Below are positions 26,102 to 37,228 of a stretch of 64,000 nucleotides of DNA, one piece after another; position 1 is the first letter of the stretch; each line of letters begins with the position of its first letter. The DNA lies in contig CM036636.1 in assembly GCA_020746105.1 (NCBI GenBank), positions 4,650,001-4,714,000 of the forward strand, in the 5' to 3' direction. The stretch comes from Trogon surrucura (lineage: Eukaryota; Chordata; Aves; Trogoniformes; Trogonidae). Both the position numbers and the translations under genes were made by a program. The notes beneath the pieces were generated by a model that ran no database searches, had not been told where the DNA came from, and saw only the letters and a list, made by a program, of their open reading frames with translations.

Positions 26102-26400
26102 CTATGTGGCTTTGATTACACAACCAATATAAGCTTCATTGTTAGTCACGCAAAGAGGATACATATTAATATAACAGGTAACATTGAGAACAGTCACATT
26201 TTCCCACAATTGCTCTACCATCAGCTGTAAGCATCTTCTGCCAGTCCAATCCATGTTGCCGTTGGTAATCAGTACCTCAGGGTCCCATCACGTCACTGGG
26301 CGAAACAAGGGGTTCAACAGGCAGGCCCAGTGCACAGTCATGTTGCTGCTGCGCTGCTGAAGTGACAGGATGCTGCACAGCCACATCATGCAGAATCATG
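26102..26400 (-). pseudogene. env surface-subunit remnant (broken)
   Basis: One minus-strand frame shows a candidate initiator near 26395, then an in-frame stop (TGA, complement of 26288-26290). About 61 further codons follow, ending at TAG (complement of 26102-26104). The encoded piece has several cysteines and NVT and NMT sequons, which are typical of a glycosylated retroviral surface protein. Its position between gag and the membrane-anchor remnant fits env. It is interrupted and truncated, so no functional protein is predicted. Without a database search the assignment is moderate. Confidence 0.42.
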
Positions 26401-26693
26401 CGGTTCCCAGGTCCCTTGTCCGTTATTAATAATAACAGGACACGCAATCGAACTGGCTGCTTCCCAATCTCCCTCTGTTATAGCGTCTCTGATGACACCG
26501 CTCCATCGCTATTGCAAAGGATCCTTTATGGTTCAAGCTTGAAAATCAGGCTTGAGTGAGGGAGCTGATGGTAATGGGGGAGCTGAACTGGTTTAAGGGT
26601 TTCTTCTATTTCTTGCTGTCTAGTTGATAATTCAGCGAGTTTGTTCAGCATCTCTTTCAGGGGTTCATCCTGATCTTCCTTCTTCCCCCCCCT

Positions 26694-26695
<2 letters not shown>

Positions 26696-26728
<33 letters not shown>
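26696..26728 (-). repeat. 33-base A tract in element sense orientation
   Basis: The + strand has 33 consecutive T, preceded by a C-rich run. In proviral sense this is a poly-A tract inside the internal region. It lies downstream of the gag frame and upstream of the env scraps. Confidence 0.9.
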
Positions 26729-26920
26729 CTTATTAGCTCAAGTATTACTTCAGTCACGCTGTTATCACACAGGGAGAGCAGAATTTCCCAGGTCTGTTTT
26801 GATCATACTCTCCCGTTCACTCCCATGCACATCTGGTGTACAAGAAGCGTCTTATCTTCATTCTCACGGATAAGCTCTCAACATGAGCTGTACCTGGCTG
26901 GTCAGGGTCTCTTTTCATAA

Positions 26921-27406
26921 TTAGCAAGCAAGAGTTATGCACTTGTTTAGAAAAGAGCTCAGCTCAAGGACGAAAGTCTTAATTCTGCAACGCAGTGCAG
27001 TTTCTCCTTTTTCTTTCTTTTTTTTTTTTTTTTTTTTTTTTCTTCCACCCAGTCGGGACGAGCAGGGAGTTTCTTCCTTTGCCTTTTTCCTTTCCTGCCC
27101 TCCCCCCAACGCTTCGATCGCTGCCGCAGCAACTTTCTTTTCTGCTTGCATGATTTCTAGAGTGCGTATTACGGTTTTCCAAACTGTTCCTAGTTCTTTT
27201 GCTTCCTTTCCTTCTTTTCCTCCCTCTAGAGTACAGTCCCACAAAAAGTCTCCTACTTCACGCCATTCCGTGGAACTAAAGATTAATGACGGGTCGTTCA
27301 TTTTCTCCCATTTCCGAGCCCATGGGGCTAATACATCTCGCTCCTTTACTTTTCCTCCTCTCTCAGAGAGTATACTAAGGAGGCGAGTTGCCGCGTCCGT
27401 TTCCAT
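26921..27406 (-). CDS. gag N-terminal (matrix-like) fragment of the ERV, 161 aa
   Basis: The frame starts at a true ATG (complement of 27404-27406) and ends at TAA (complement of 26921-26923). The first ~105 residues are charged and helical in character, with conserved-looking tryptophans (segments APWARKW and DFLWDC), as in the matrix domain of class II avian retroviral Gag. The last ~50 residues follow a lysine block encoded by the A tract at 27018-27041 and look unrelated, so the reading frame has probably degenerated there. Capsid, nucleocapsid, the zinc knuckles and all downstream enzymes are absent. A complete Gag would be about 500-700 residues. Transcription would use the LTR at 27602-28002. 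Whether a protein is made is unknown. Confidence 0.72.
   Translation of the reverse strand: METDAATRLLSILSERGGKVKERDVLAPWARKWEKMNDPSLIFSSTEWREVGDFLWDCTLEGGKEGKEAKELGTVWKTVIRTLEIMQAEKKVAAAAIEALGGGQERKKAKEETPCSSRLGGRKKKKKKKKKEKGETALRCRIKTFVLELSSFLNKCITLAC
27018..27041 (-). repeat. 24-base A tract inside the gag frame
   Basis: Twenty-four consecutive T on the + strand, read as a lysine run in the gag frame. The length is prone to slippage, so the frame after it may differ between individuals. Confidence 0.9.
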
Positions 27407-27581
27407 CGCGGTCTTACCGTGGCAGGGGCTTGATCAGCTGCTCAAGCTCTGGTCTCCGGTGCCCTTTTGGTCACACTCGGAACTCTCCTGCCTCCAGCTC
27501 TCCGGCTCCCAAATCGGCTCACGTCCGATGCTTCGGAGTCTTCCCGCATTTAAGCAATCCGCATTTAAGCGTCCATAGAGG

Positions 27582-27599
27582 GTCCCTGTTCAGGCGCCA
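27582..27599 (-). other. Retroviral primer-binding site, tRNA-Lys (UUU) type
   Basis: On the minus strand, two bases after the LTR end, the 18-mer TGGCGCCTGAACAGGGAC appears. It matches the classic tRNA-Lys3 complementary site except for one C-to-T change at the eighth base. The position immediately after the 5' LTR is diagnostic. A lysine primer is common among beta-like class II elements and differs from the tryptophan primer of avian leukosis viruses. Confidence 0.9.
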
Positions 27600-27601
27600 T
27601 A

Positions 27602-28002
27602 TGAAGAGGGGCCCTTCGGAGAGCCGGCCAAGTTAACGATCATCACACCAATATGGCTACAGATCGTCCTCCCTTTATTGCTCCGGACAGCTCAATATAT
27701 ACAGTTCAGCAGTGTCCCCGCGCCTGCCCCTTCACAGAGTTGGTCGGTTACAGGTTTACACGCGCCAGCGTTTTATTGGGCAGTGCCATTCCACTATGCA
27801 AGCGGCTATCACCCCCTCTTCTCCCCCCGGGGCCAGCACCTCCCGCCAAGCATCTCGCAAAGCTCTCACAAAACAGATAAAACCTCCTCCTCCCTGTGTT
27901 CCAAGGCAGCTTCAAGGACAGAGCCTCTGTTTAGGCCTACGCTGGGTTGTCCACGCTTTTAAAGTTATACCGCACCTCTGCTCCACAAGAAATTCCTCTA
28001 CA
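27602..28002 (-). repeat. ERVK-like LTR, element 5' copy
   Basis: 401 bp and apparently identical to the left copy, at a constant offset of 2,199 bases. In element sense it would provide the promoter, with a TATA-like word followed by AATAAA (complement of 27674-27679). Three overlapping + strand open frames across it repeat exactly those in the other LTR and are shadows. Confidence 0.94.
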
Positions 28003-28008
28003 GTCTCT
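28003..28008. repeat. Target-site duplication, right copy (GTCTCT)
   Basis: Exact repeat of 25397-25402. Removing the provirus and one copy restores a continuous flank reading CAGGTCTCTAGTG. Confidence 0.9.
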
Positions 28009-31000
28009 AGTGTTCAGCTGGAAAACATTACATACCTCAATCAAAACAGAGGCAAAATTAACCTTTAAAAGGTGCATTATTGGCCTGATTTCCTAACAAA
28101 ATAATGCCATGTCTGAATGTGCAAATGTATGAGAACACCTTTATCTGTCTACTCCACTACACGGTCTTGTTCAGTAACTTTTGAACTGATTGATCGGCTT
28201 TAATCAAACGTGATATAGAAATTAACAGCCTCAAAAATATTAAGTTCTCACACGTTTCATGAAGAAGCTGATTCTGTTGGAGTTCCTAATTAACTACACA
28301 CCCAGGAATTCAACCACAGGATACATATTCATGGAAAAGAAGCTTCATTTCCACTGATCACAGAAGTAGCTGGTGTCTTGATGGGATGTTCTCCCACTGG
28401 AAAACATCCATTTGTCAAAATCAAATTGTGCTACAGGAACAAACTGATTTAAGTAAAATTTCAATTGAAGACAGCTGTTCAGTCTGTAGTAACAGAATAT
28501 TTGGGGGGTTTTAGCCTTCGAGAACTGCCCTTCTCCTTATTGCACATTATCCTTCTCATATACCAAAAACACCAAAACAATCCAAACCAAACTGAAAGTG
28601 TGTATGTTGAGGGGGGAAACTATTGGAGCATTTCCTCTCAGATCAGGACCTTTTCTCACCCAGGAAAACCAGACTAACTGTCTCCATGACCCACATATCA
28701 GAAAAGACTCATCCAGAGCCACTCTAGGTGCATGGGAAACGTTCTATGCTGAGGAAGCCCAAGCCATCCACCTGAGCTGTCCATCCTCTGGTTGTCCAGT
28801 TTGGTGGTGATATCTCCTCTTGTGTGGTCTTCCTGTTGAAATTCTGATTTTTAGGTATCGACTGTGACAGAGTCTGGGTAGCAGTTAATGTACCAACAGC
28901 TAGATCTTGGCTGGAATCACTAGATATTGCAAAAATAAAGCCTAAGAGGCACCATTCAGCATGGCATGCTCACTCGTGAGCTGGGATATAATGACACAGG
29001 ACACATTTTGCAAATGCATCTGTCTTCTGGGCCTAACAGCAGCCACATTGTGTGGGCTGCAATTAGGAGGTCACAGAAATGCTGTCACTGATGGCTTTCT
29101 GGCTGCCTTTGGAATATGTTCTCAACACATAGCTAATAAGTAGGTTTCTTTGGTACCACTTTGATAGTTAGGGACAGCAGGAGGAAAAGAAGCGGAAGAC
29201 CCAGCTCGGCGCTATTATTCCTTTTAACTTTGCTTAGCAAATGATTCTGAAGTGCTCAACACAATAACTCCCCCTTTTAAGCATAGGTTTTCCACTCCTC
29301 TTCCTTTGCTAGGGTCTAATTTTAAGGGAGCACTTTGGGATTTTAATAACAGAATTATACACTTTGCCCACAGGTCTTTAATCTCTCGATGTTTATCCCA
29401 TCAGTTGCGTCTCTGGCGAGCCTTTACCCTAGGATGTTTGTCTATTAAATTAACAGTATTTCAGAAGAAGAGAAGCCATTTGCAAGCAGTAAATCACAAG
29501 GCAGTAGCATGCACTTAGCTCTCTTGCTGTTGCATCACTCAGTATATTATACACTGTTCTATATACTCAGTATATCACTGAGTTCTTCATCTTCCCTGCC
29601 ACCCCCACCCTCCGCCTCCATGCTGTCTGCAAAACGCACAAACCTTTCAGAGGCAGGCGAATCGAAAGAGAAGGAGACAGATGAGATCCGCGCAAGCAGA
29701 GACCTGGGAAATTTCTGAGCGTTTGGATGGCACTGCTGGATTTTGGCTGGGTTGCCTATAGAGAAGAGGGGAGAGCAGAACCCTACACATCTGAGTATTT
29801 CAAAGTGTGCCAAAAGCGGTGACTAACAATGCCCAGAGAAACCTCAGTGTCAGAGCGAAAGCAGCAAACGTGGTTCTTTCCACCTACTGTGAAGAAAAGC
29901 ATCCCGGGATGGAGGCGGCCCACGCTCAACAATGTACGGGGAAGGGCTGTGCTGCTGCAGGATCAGAAAGAGATACGTATGTTGTACGGTGAAGGAAGAG
30001 AAAAGAGAATTAGTGGGAAGGAGGCCAAGAAAATGGAAATAACGATTCTGTTTATGCACAAAATACAACGTATCTTGAATGGCTTTGGATGTCTTAACTC
30101 TTGGTCTTAATTGAAGGGGTCCTTCCTGAAGAAAACAGCCTGCAGCAGATGTCTGGAAATATTTTCAGAGCTCAATGCACTGTAACAGAATCACCAGCAC
30201 TGAGAAATGTTCGTTTTTGCTCCTTGGATTCTACCCATCCGGCAAATGGAGTGGGTTCAGTTTAATTTAAACACTGAGAACTGCCAGGTCCCTAGCAGAA
30301 AGCAGGCATGGTGCATCTGCAAGCAGATGGGAAACATCTCCATGTAAGCATTTATGAGATGCCTAACATAGTTTAACAAAAAGGAGCAAACAGATGAAAA
30401 TCTAAATGTTAAGGGCAGTGCAAACCAATAATTTTGGGGAAAAAATCAGAACAGGTTGTACAAAGCAATCTGTTGCAATGACTTCTATTTTATTTCCCTG
30501 TTGACTCCTTGCTTCCTACCCTCCTTGCTATCGCCTTTTACAACACATCCATGCAGAACAAAATCAGATCGAAACCATCAAATTCCAATCACAGAGTCCA
30601 CGACGTAACACTGGAAATTTTATCTTCCTGCCCTTCATGAAAGATCATCTAAAAAATATAGAAAAAAATCAAAATTATAAATTCCTCGTTCCTCTACCAG
30701 GACACACTTTATTCTCTGCATCCAGGTTCCATGTCTTGACTACTTACTCTCCTGATTTCACAGATTTTGAAGCTCAAAGGCCTTGGCAAGCCACTGTCTC
30801 CTAGACAGGCCATTTGGGTTCCTCTAATTATCTACATGTTAAGTGAGATGACTGAGGGCCTGCTAAACCCTTTCAGCTCTCTGAAGACTGGACTGCTGCA
30901 CACTGCACAGAATATCCAGAATATCCAGCAGAGGTTGAGGAGAGGCCCTGGCTGAAGTGGAAAATGGATTATAAAAAGTAAGAGCAGACAGATCTTTTTT

Positions 31001-31889
31001 CCTAGCTGGGGAGGAAATCTGAACTGCAGAGCATATTTACATTTTTGCTCCAACCTGGAACAAAATCGATACCTTTCAGCATTGCCCAGAACTACTTCAT
31101 GTGAGGGATCCCCAGCTTCAGGCTCCTTCTCTGGGGCTGGAGATTCAGCCTTGTTCTCCATGCCCCGGGGTCTATTCCCTAATCATCCCATTATAAAATT
31201 GGCCTCCGTCACTCAGTTTGTTTGTTTGTCTCTCTTTCTTGCTTTTGGAAATTTCTCTTTGGATCTCATAAATCTTCCTTACAGAAATATTTTTGCACCT
31301 GGCATACTTCCAGGAAATGTTTAGCCTTCGCTAAAGCAGCATTTTATTTATTTTTTTTTTCTCCATGGGGAGAAGTTTGTCACGATTTTTCTGGATGGCA
31401 TTCCTCCATGAATCTTGGCAGCCTAGGAGTCCCCTCCAGTAGGATATAATTGGAAGTAGCTGCTCTGTCTGATAGCCTGCCTTTCAGAGAGTGGCCTCCA
31501 GTTTAGTAGCTGCAAATAACTTTGGGCGATTTTGCCTCTGCTTAATTGCAACAAGGTTGTTTCTTCCAATTTTGAAGTCTTTCAAGCAAAAGCAGAGCTG
31601 GATGCTCATGTGTTCTCCGCTAAAACCCCTTTATAATAAGTATTAAGAGAATATTGTCTGCCACTGCTAACAATTTTGTGCTCACAGACTGGAGATCCAG
31701 ATGACGCTGGGATCGTTGGGTTATACGATCAGCAGAAGAAAGACTGTCTCTTGGTTAGGTTGACTGATGAAGCTCTGGCTCTGCCAAAGAGCAAATGTAA
31801 AACTCATTTCTTATTCACTCTTTCTCTTGGTAAATTTAGCAATCTTTCAAGTTGGGTTAATTTTAGTATTAGAAAACATAAGCCTACAA
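28009..31889. other. Non-coding flank, no gene recognised
   Basis: Unique AT-rich sequence. The part at 28080-28320 has several homeodomain-like words (TAATTAAC, GATTGATC, TTTAATCAAA) in repeat-free DNA and could be a conserved element, but there are too few cues to call it separately. Open frames are under 95 codons and without domains. Confidence 0.5.
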
Positions 31890-32095
31890 AGGAACACAAC
31901 CACCCAAGGGAGGATCAACCCCGACAGTGCTGTACCCAAAGGGTGTTGTCCAGTCTGTCCTTCAAAATCTCCAGTCATCACGATTCCACCATCTTCCTGG
32001 GGTATTTTTTTTCCAGCACTTCACTCTCAGTAGTGTCAGAAGGCTAATCTAAATATTCTCTATAACGTAAGATCATCTTTGAACCACTCCAAAAT
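31890..32095 (-). mobile_element. Eroded CR1 LINE 3' fragment, minus strand
   Basis: Read on the + strand, the order of words is that of a reversed CR1 3' region: GTTGTCCAGTCTG, CTTCAAAATCTCCAGT, ATTCCACCATCTTCCTGGGG, TTCCAGCACTTCACTCTC, then CTAATCTAAAT. These correspond to the CR1 ORF2 end and 3' UTR. Many substitutions and the loss of the terminal tail mark it as old. Borders are approximate. Confidence 0.66.
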
Positions 32096-35000
32096 TAAAC
32101 TGCCTCATGTTTAGAAGAGCACAGACGAACATCAGATACTAGATCTTATGGCAGTACCAGCTGGCAGCCCACAGAAACCTTTGCAGGAATAGGAATAGCC
32201 TCAGCGCTATTCTGAAATTCTTAGAAAAATTTTCCCAGGAAACTGAGCTAGTGCTTTTCCATGCTGTACCATCTGCGCTTGCTGGAGATCGCCTCGGTTA
32301 CTGGCATCCCACGAATACATCAATAGGAGACAAAACCATTAAGAAACCAGCAGAGATCACTTTAAAATGCAAACAAAGCAGAATAGTGAGACACTTTGGG
32401 CTGTACCCTGAACTGCTGTAAATCAGAGAAACTCATGTATTTCAAGCAAACTACGCCAATTTGCTCCAGCTGAGGATTCGGTTCTTCATCATTAACTCCT
32501 CCAGCAATACACAACCAGGTTTTGGAGGCTTTGAATGACTTCCTGCCTTGAGTTTACAGCTGTTCCAGCAAGGCTTTTGGTTTATCCCATTTATTTATCA
32601 TTAGACTGTGTAAACAAAAAAGAACAAAACAAAAATGGCTGGCAAAAAGAAAAAAAAAGAAACTCAGACAAATGCACTCATTTTTCCTCCACATCAGACA
32701 GACTTTAGGTAAGAAGCATTGCTAAAGTGGAGACCTACTGGGACATGTTTCCTAGTTAGGATAAAGATGTTGGTTGAGATCTAAGACTTGAAGAATGTTG
32801 ATTCAAATTAGTGGGGGGAAAAAAAACAAAGTGCCTCCAACTCCTACCCAAGGGTCTTCTTTTTTGTTAAAAGAATACTTCACTCTTCATTTCAATGTTT
32901 ACCAACCATTCTGATTCCACCTGGAATCAGATGCGGATGTCCTGAAATACCAGCAAGGAAGCTAATTCTGACAGCATTTCTGACAGGCAAGCAAAGAGAA
33001 AATGACAGACACAAAAAAAACCCCAACTGTTCTCCTGATATTGTCCAGCTCTTTTTGGCAGGTGAATAGGAGCTACACAGTTTGAAAAAGCTTCAGGTAC
33101 AGACACAGGAAGGGCTGAGTCCTTACCTGACCACGATCTTTGCACCAGTTTGATCCCAGCTTGCAAACATCATCCTGGAGCTGAGCCTGAACTGCATCGT
33201 GCCTTCATTCTCCGGGGTATCCATGCATCCAAAAGTAACATCCACATGGACAAACTATTCTGAAAGTTTAGAAGGGAAGATCTGTTATTCTGGGTTTTCA
33301 GAGAAAAAATTAAAATCAGGGTACTTTTTCCCTTCCCCACAAAATAACCTGCCTAAACCTGTCTAATTAACAGTTGTTTCGAGTTTTGGTCACTTGATAT
33401 ATCTCCATTTTTTGCCCTTCAGACTGATTTTCTGCATTAGGGAGATGGATGAGGGCTCACAGAGATGGTTGGATGGATGGCAGGGCTTTCAAAAATACAC
33501 GTGCAAGTTACATCAAGAAGGAAATAAATGGCCCCAAAATTTTCCATGCATGTAAGCACTCCGGTGAACCACTAGAGGCTTTTTTCTTTTACCATGTGAA
33601 GTTTTTTGTAAAGCTGACTTCACCATGATCAGGGTCACGCTGGGAGCATACAGCAGTTAAGAATTAACCCCCAAGATACTCAGTTCAGAAAATAAACATC
33701 CTAAAATGTTTTATACTGATCCTGTTCCTGGTAAAAGCACAGATACTAAAGATTTTCACTGAGTGGAAGCCAACCAGGATAAGTCTTTTGGCTTGCAGCG
33801 ACAGACTCGGAAATCTACTGCCAAAGCTGACGAAAAAGGCAGCTTCCCTGTCCTTTTGGTAGGACTATCTTACGCTCTTCTACCACCTTCTACAACAGTC
33901 ATGTGAACTCTGCACAGGAGGTAATTCTGTCATTCCTGATACTTGCCCTGTTGTCTCCAATACATGGCTTATCACACCAATAAAAAACCCATTCTTTTTC
34001 AGTCCTATGGGCAGGATGTTTACATTTTTTTTTCCATACAGATCCTTGCAATGTATTTGTGGGGACTTCTGAGGTGCAAGCAGACGAGTGTGTACATTTA
34101 TATATCAGCATGCATGCAAATGCGCGGGTCCGCCGTCACAGGTCTATGTGCCTATTTCTTTGCAGAGATGTGTCTTCCCAAGCACAGCGTCAGGGAATCT
34201 GTCCTGTCACACTGTTCCTTGATGACGGATGCTCTGTGCGCTGCTGCAGCCGCATCGCAGTGACAGAGGCGCTGCAATGTGGGGACAGCAGCAGCCCTGG
34301 CTGTGGTGCTCACGAGAACAAGGAGAGCAGGGTTTACAGCATCAGCAAATGAAACAAACCGGCCCTTCTTCAGGCTGCTTGTTCTTGGAGGGTTCCAGTT
34401 ATGGAAAGAAATTGGAGAGCTGGTAACCTCCCACCACAGGAGAAAAAAGAAAAAACTTGATGACACTGAAAGCTCCCTCAAGGTCATCACAAACTGCTCT
34501 GCTGATTTGGTGTAGGATGTAAGTCGTGTTTTAGATGGTCCAGACTGGTGCTGAGTAGGGTGGTTGGATCACAAAATGTCAGAACATTTGTCCTCATCAA
34601 CGTGGGGCCTCTTCTACTGCTCATGGTGTCCACGAGTCACTTTGAAACAACCTCTATTTTACTTTTGATCTTTTAAAAGTCACTTGGACATTTTAACTCT
34701 TGCTTAGTTTTTGTTCCTCGTGTGTTGGGCGGAACATTGTTCTTTTATCTTTGAACGTGGACCTGAAGAAAATACTCAGTTAACTCCTAGTACCTGCTTC
34801 TGATTTGGAAAATTCAGGGCCAGAAAGATGCTTATGTTCCATATCTTGTCTGCTTCATGCTGTTATGGCATGGGAATTAACAAAAAAATAAGCAATATCT
34901 TCCAGTTTGGCAGCTTTGCAGTGATCCTACATTAAAGATACAGCAGATAAAGAGAACGTGGTATCTAAGACCAAAACTCAGGATGTTCTTTTTGGAGAAA

Positions 35001-37150
35001 CACCCCAAATCTGAGCTAAATTTTCACCAATGTATCCAGACCAGGAAAAAAATTACTCTGGAAATGTCATTATATCCAGACAGGCCTCCTTCATGGATTT
35101 TCCATATTCCAGCTGTCAACTGTTTAAAACATAACATCAGCCAACCTCATATCATAATATTCTGCTGCTTCTTTCTTTCAGTGGCAAAAGCATGAAGGAA
35201 GTTAGGAATAAGCATGAGGCTGTGAATCAAAAATTGCTACTAGTAGTAATAATGTTCCCGTTAATTATTGTAATATAACTCCATTTAGGAATGCTGCCAG
35301 GGACTTTGTTTTAGGTCCTGCTCAAGGTGAGGAAGCAGGTGGCAAAATCATTTTCCTTCTCAACAAATTTCCCTTGTTTGTAGCACACATCAACCCGACC
35401 CTTTGATCTGGTACATGATACTCTGCTTCCCTGGAGAATTTGGGGCCAGATGCTCTAACTCAAAGCAGCTCCATTGAATCTCTATTGCCTTCCACAGGGT
35501 ATCACAAATTTAAATTGGCTGAAGACTGCTCTTGAGAACCATTGGACAGAACCAGGGAAAAGTTAAAAGTTTTATCATTTTTTTTTCAATAAAATGCCAA
35601 AACGGGAGTGGAAAAGGTAATGGGCTTTCCCCAGGAATGAAGACAGCTCTTGGGATAGCAGAGAAAAAAAGAAGAGCTGAAGCGTTAAAGCTCACAGAAG
35701 GCTGATCACTTTTGGGGAGGGGGGGGAAACAACAGGTTAATTATAATGTTTGCTTTTGTCCAGAAGTGTGGTTTCATCCAAAAGCTGAGAAGCAAGGCTT
35801 TCTACCTCATGCTGGACATCGCAGGACTCAAACTCTGTGCAATGCCAGCATCATTACTGGCTCCTCTGGGAGATGGAGCCACAAGGAGACCGAGGCCTCA
35901 AAGGAAAAAGGACAGAGCGATTTCCCCTCTCAAGGAGTGAGGGACACACTTCACCACGTCCCTGTGAACGGCCACCAGAAAAAACAGTCACGCACGGGCA
36001 GCCATTGAGCATCTCAGGAGGGACACGGTTCCTCAGACCACTCGAAGGTTTCCTTACCTTGATCTCTCATCATCTCCTCTCCAGCTGTATTCTCTCCCTG
36101 CAGCTTTGCTCGTTACTTCTTCAGACCTGAGCTCTCCAGCCAGGGTTTGTGAAGGCTGCCTGCAGCCTTGTCTTAGGGTTGTTTGCACTTGGGGAGTATC
36201 TGTGGAAGGGGGGGCAGGTTGTGCTCTCATGTATGCAACAGTCTTTCTGTGCATCCACTGCAGCACATTCAGGTAGGACTGAGGAGGGCTGCCTGTGTTC
36301 CGCTGTGTACTCACATGTCAGTATTCCCACTTTTGTACAGGCAACAAGGTAGCTCATAGCCATAGGTCGGTGCAACTCACTTAAATCCGCGCATCACAAA
36401 TGCGTTTACCTTGCTTCTGCGTTCGTGGAGATGTGTCTTGCCTCGCATTTGCATTAGCATGCAGGAGCTTTGTCTTAAAAGCCAATCTGCTGAGGAGAAT
36501 ATACGTTAACCTGGGTGGCTGAACAAACAGGCAGACAGCACAGCGTGTATTTGGTCACATATACATAATTTCATACAGCCTGTGTTTGATTGCTTACATA
36601 TACATACTGTCACTGCGTGCACTTCGCTGCGTTGCCTTGGATGCTCGTGTTTAAACCCATCTGTATGGATTACATCTGTGCATTTAGCAGTTTTCCAAGC
36701 GCAGACAGCGCTGAAATGGCTTCGGGCCAGATCTTCAGTGCTCCTCCACCAATTCAAGCACAACTTTAGAGAGATTCTTCAAGTGAGCACGTAGCTCAAG
36801 CCTTTCCCTGCAGAGCTCAAGTTTTGCCACTGCGTTTTCATCCACTACGGGGGCATCTGCCAGCAGTGGGGCTGTGGAAGGGAGCTAGTCATGGGCAGGG
36901 ATGGGGAGTGTGGCTAGTGTCACTCGAGCGATGCCTGCTGTCCCCTCCAGCTGCCATCGGCATTTCAGCAGGGACGTGGCGACGCAGAGAAAATTCTCCA
37001 GCAGCCTTCCCGCAGGGTTCAGCTCGGTCCCAACATGGGGGTGAGCATCCAGAGCCATCGCTGCCGCACGCTCGCCCCGTGTGCGTGGGAACGCACTTCC
37101 ATCTAGTGGGCAAAGACACCGCAGAGCTCAGGATTTTCTCAGCTGCCGCA
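32096..37150. other. Non-coding sequence, nothing recognised
   Basis: No gene or repeat family can be supported. There are A-runs near 32650 and 32820 and a short GGATGGATGG run near 33470. Open frames up to 112 codons overlap each other on both strands (34152-34515) and are not coding-like. Confidence 0.5.
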
Positions 37151-37155
37151 GAATA

Positions 37156-37228
37156 ATTTCTTTAGCTCGGGTGGCAAAGTCTTGTGTTTTTCGTCCTGAA
37201 GGTCACAGGTTAGATCCCAGCCAAGGAC
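37156..37228 (+). repeat. Possible tRNA-derived relic (tRNA pseudogene or SINE head)
   Basis: An A-box-like word TAGCTCGGGTGGCAAAG (37163-37179) and a B-box-like word GGTTAGATCCC (37208-37218) are 45 bases apart start to start, the spacing of the internal promoter of a tRNA gene. Acceptor and T-stem pairings are poor, so it is not a working tRNA. An 11-base word ACATCAGAGCC repeats at 37227 and 37335, which might reflect an old SINE body. Chance resemblance is a real alternative. Confidence 0.33.

Larger units (their letters stand above)
25403..28002 (-). mobile_element. Young, internally deleted class II endogenous retrovirus (ERVK-like)
   Basis: A complete provirus frame in minus orientation: right LTR (element 5'), primer-binding site, leader, gag N-terminus, remnant env pieces, polypurine tract and left LTR (element 3'). 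It is bounded by a 6-bp target duplication. The internal region is only 1,798 bp (25804-27601), against roughly 6-8 kb in a full class II provirus, so most of gag and all of pro and pol are missing. The two LTRs read as identical over 401 bases, which points to a recent insertion. The gag frame, the 6-bp duplication and the lysine-type primer site together support class II. It cannot replicate by itself and probably moved with enzymes from a related intact element. Confidence 0.93.

Noticed and set aside
26696-26728. T run as a transcription terminator or as the poly-A tail of a processed pseudogene
   Set aside because: It lies inside a bounded provirus with both LTRs, and no mRNA-like sequence ends at it.
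26937-27578. 213-codon plus-strand frame
   Set aside because: It is antisense to the ERV gag remnant and its phenylalanine runs come from the T tract. It is a shadow frame.
37156-37228. Functional tRNA gene
   Set aside because: The promoter-like boxes are present but acceptor and T stems do not pair, so only a relic was listed.
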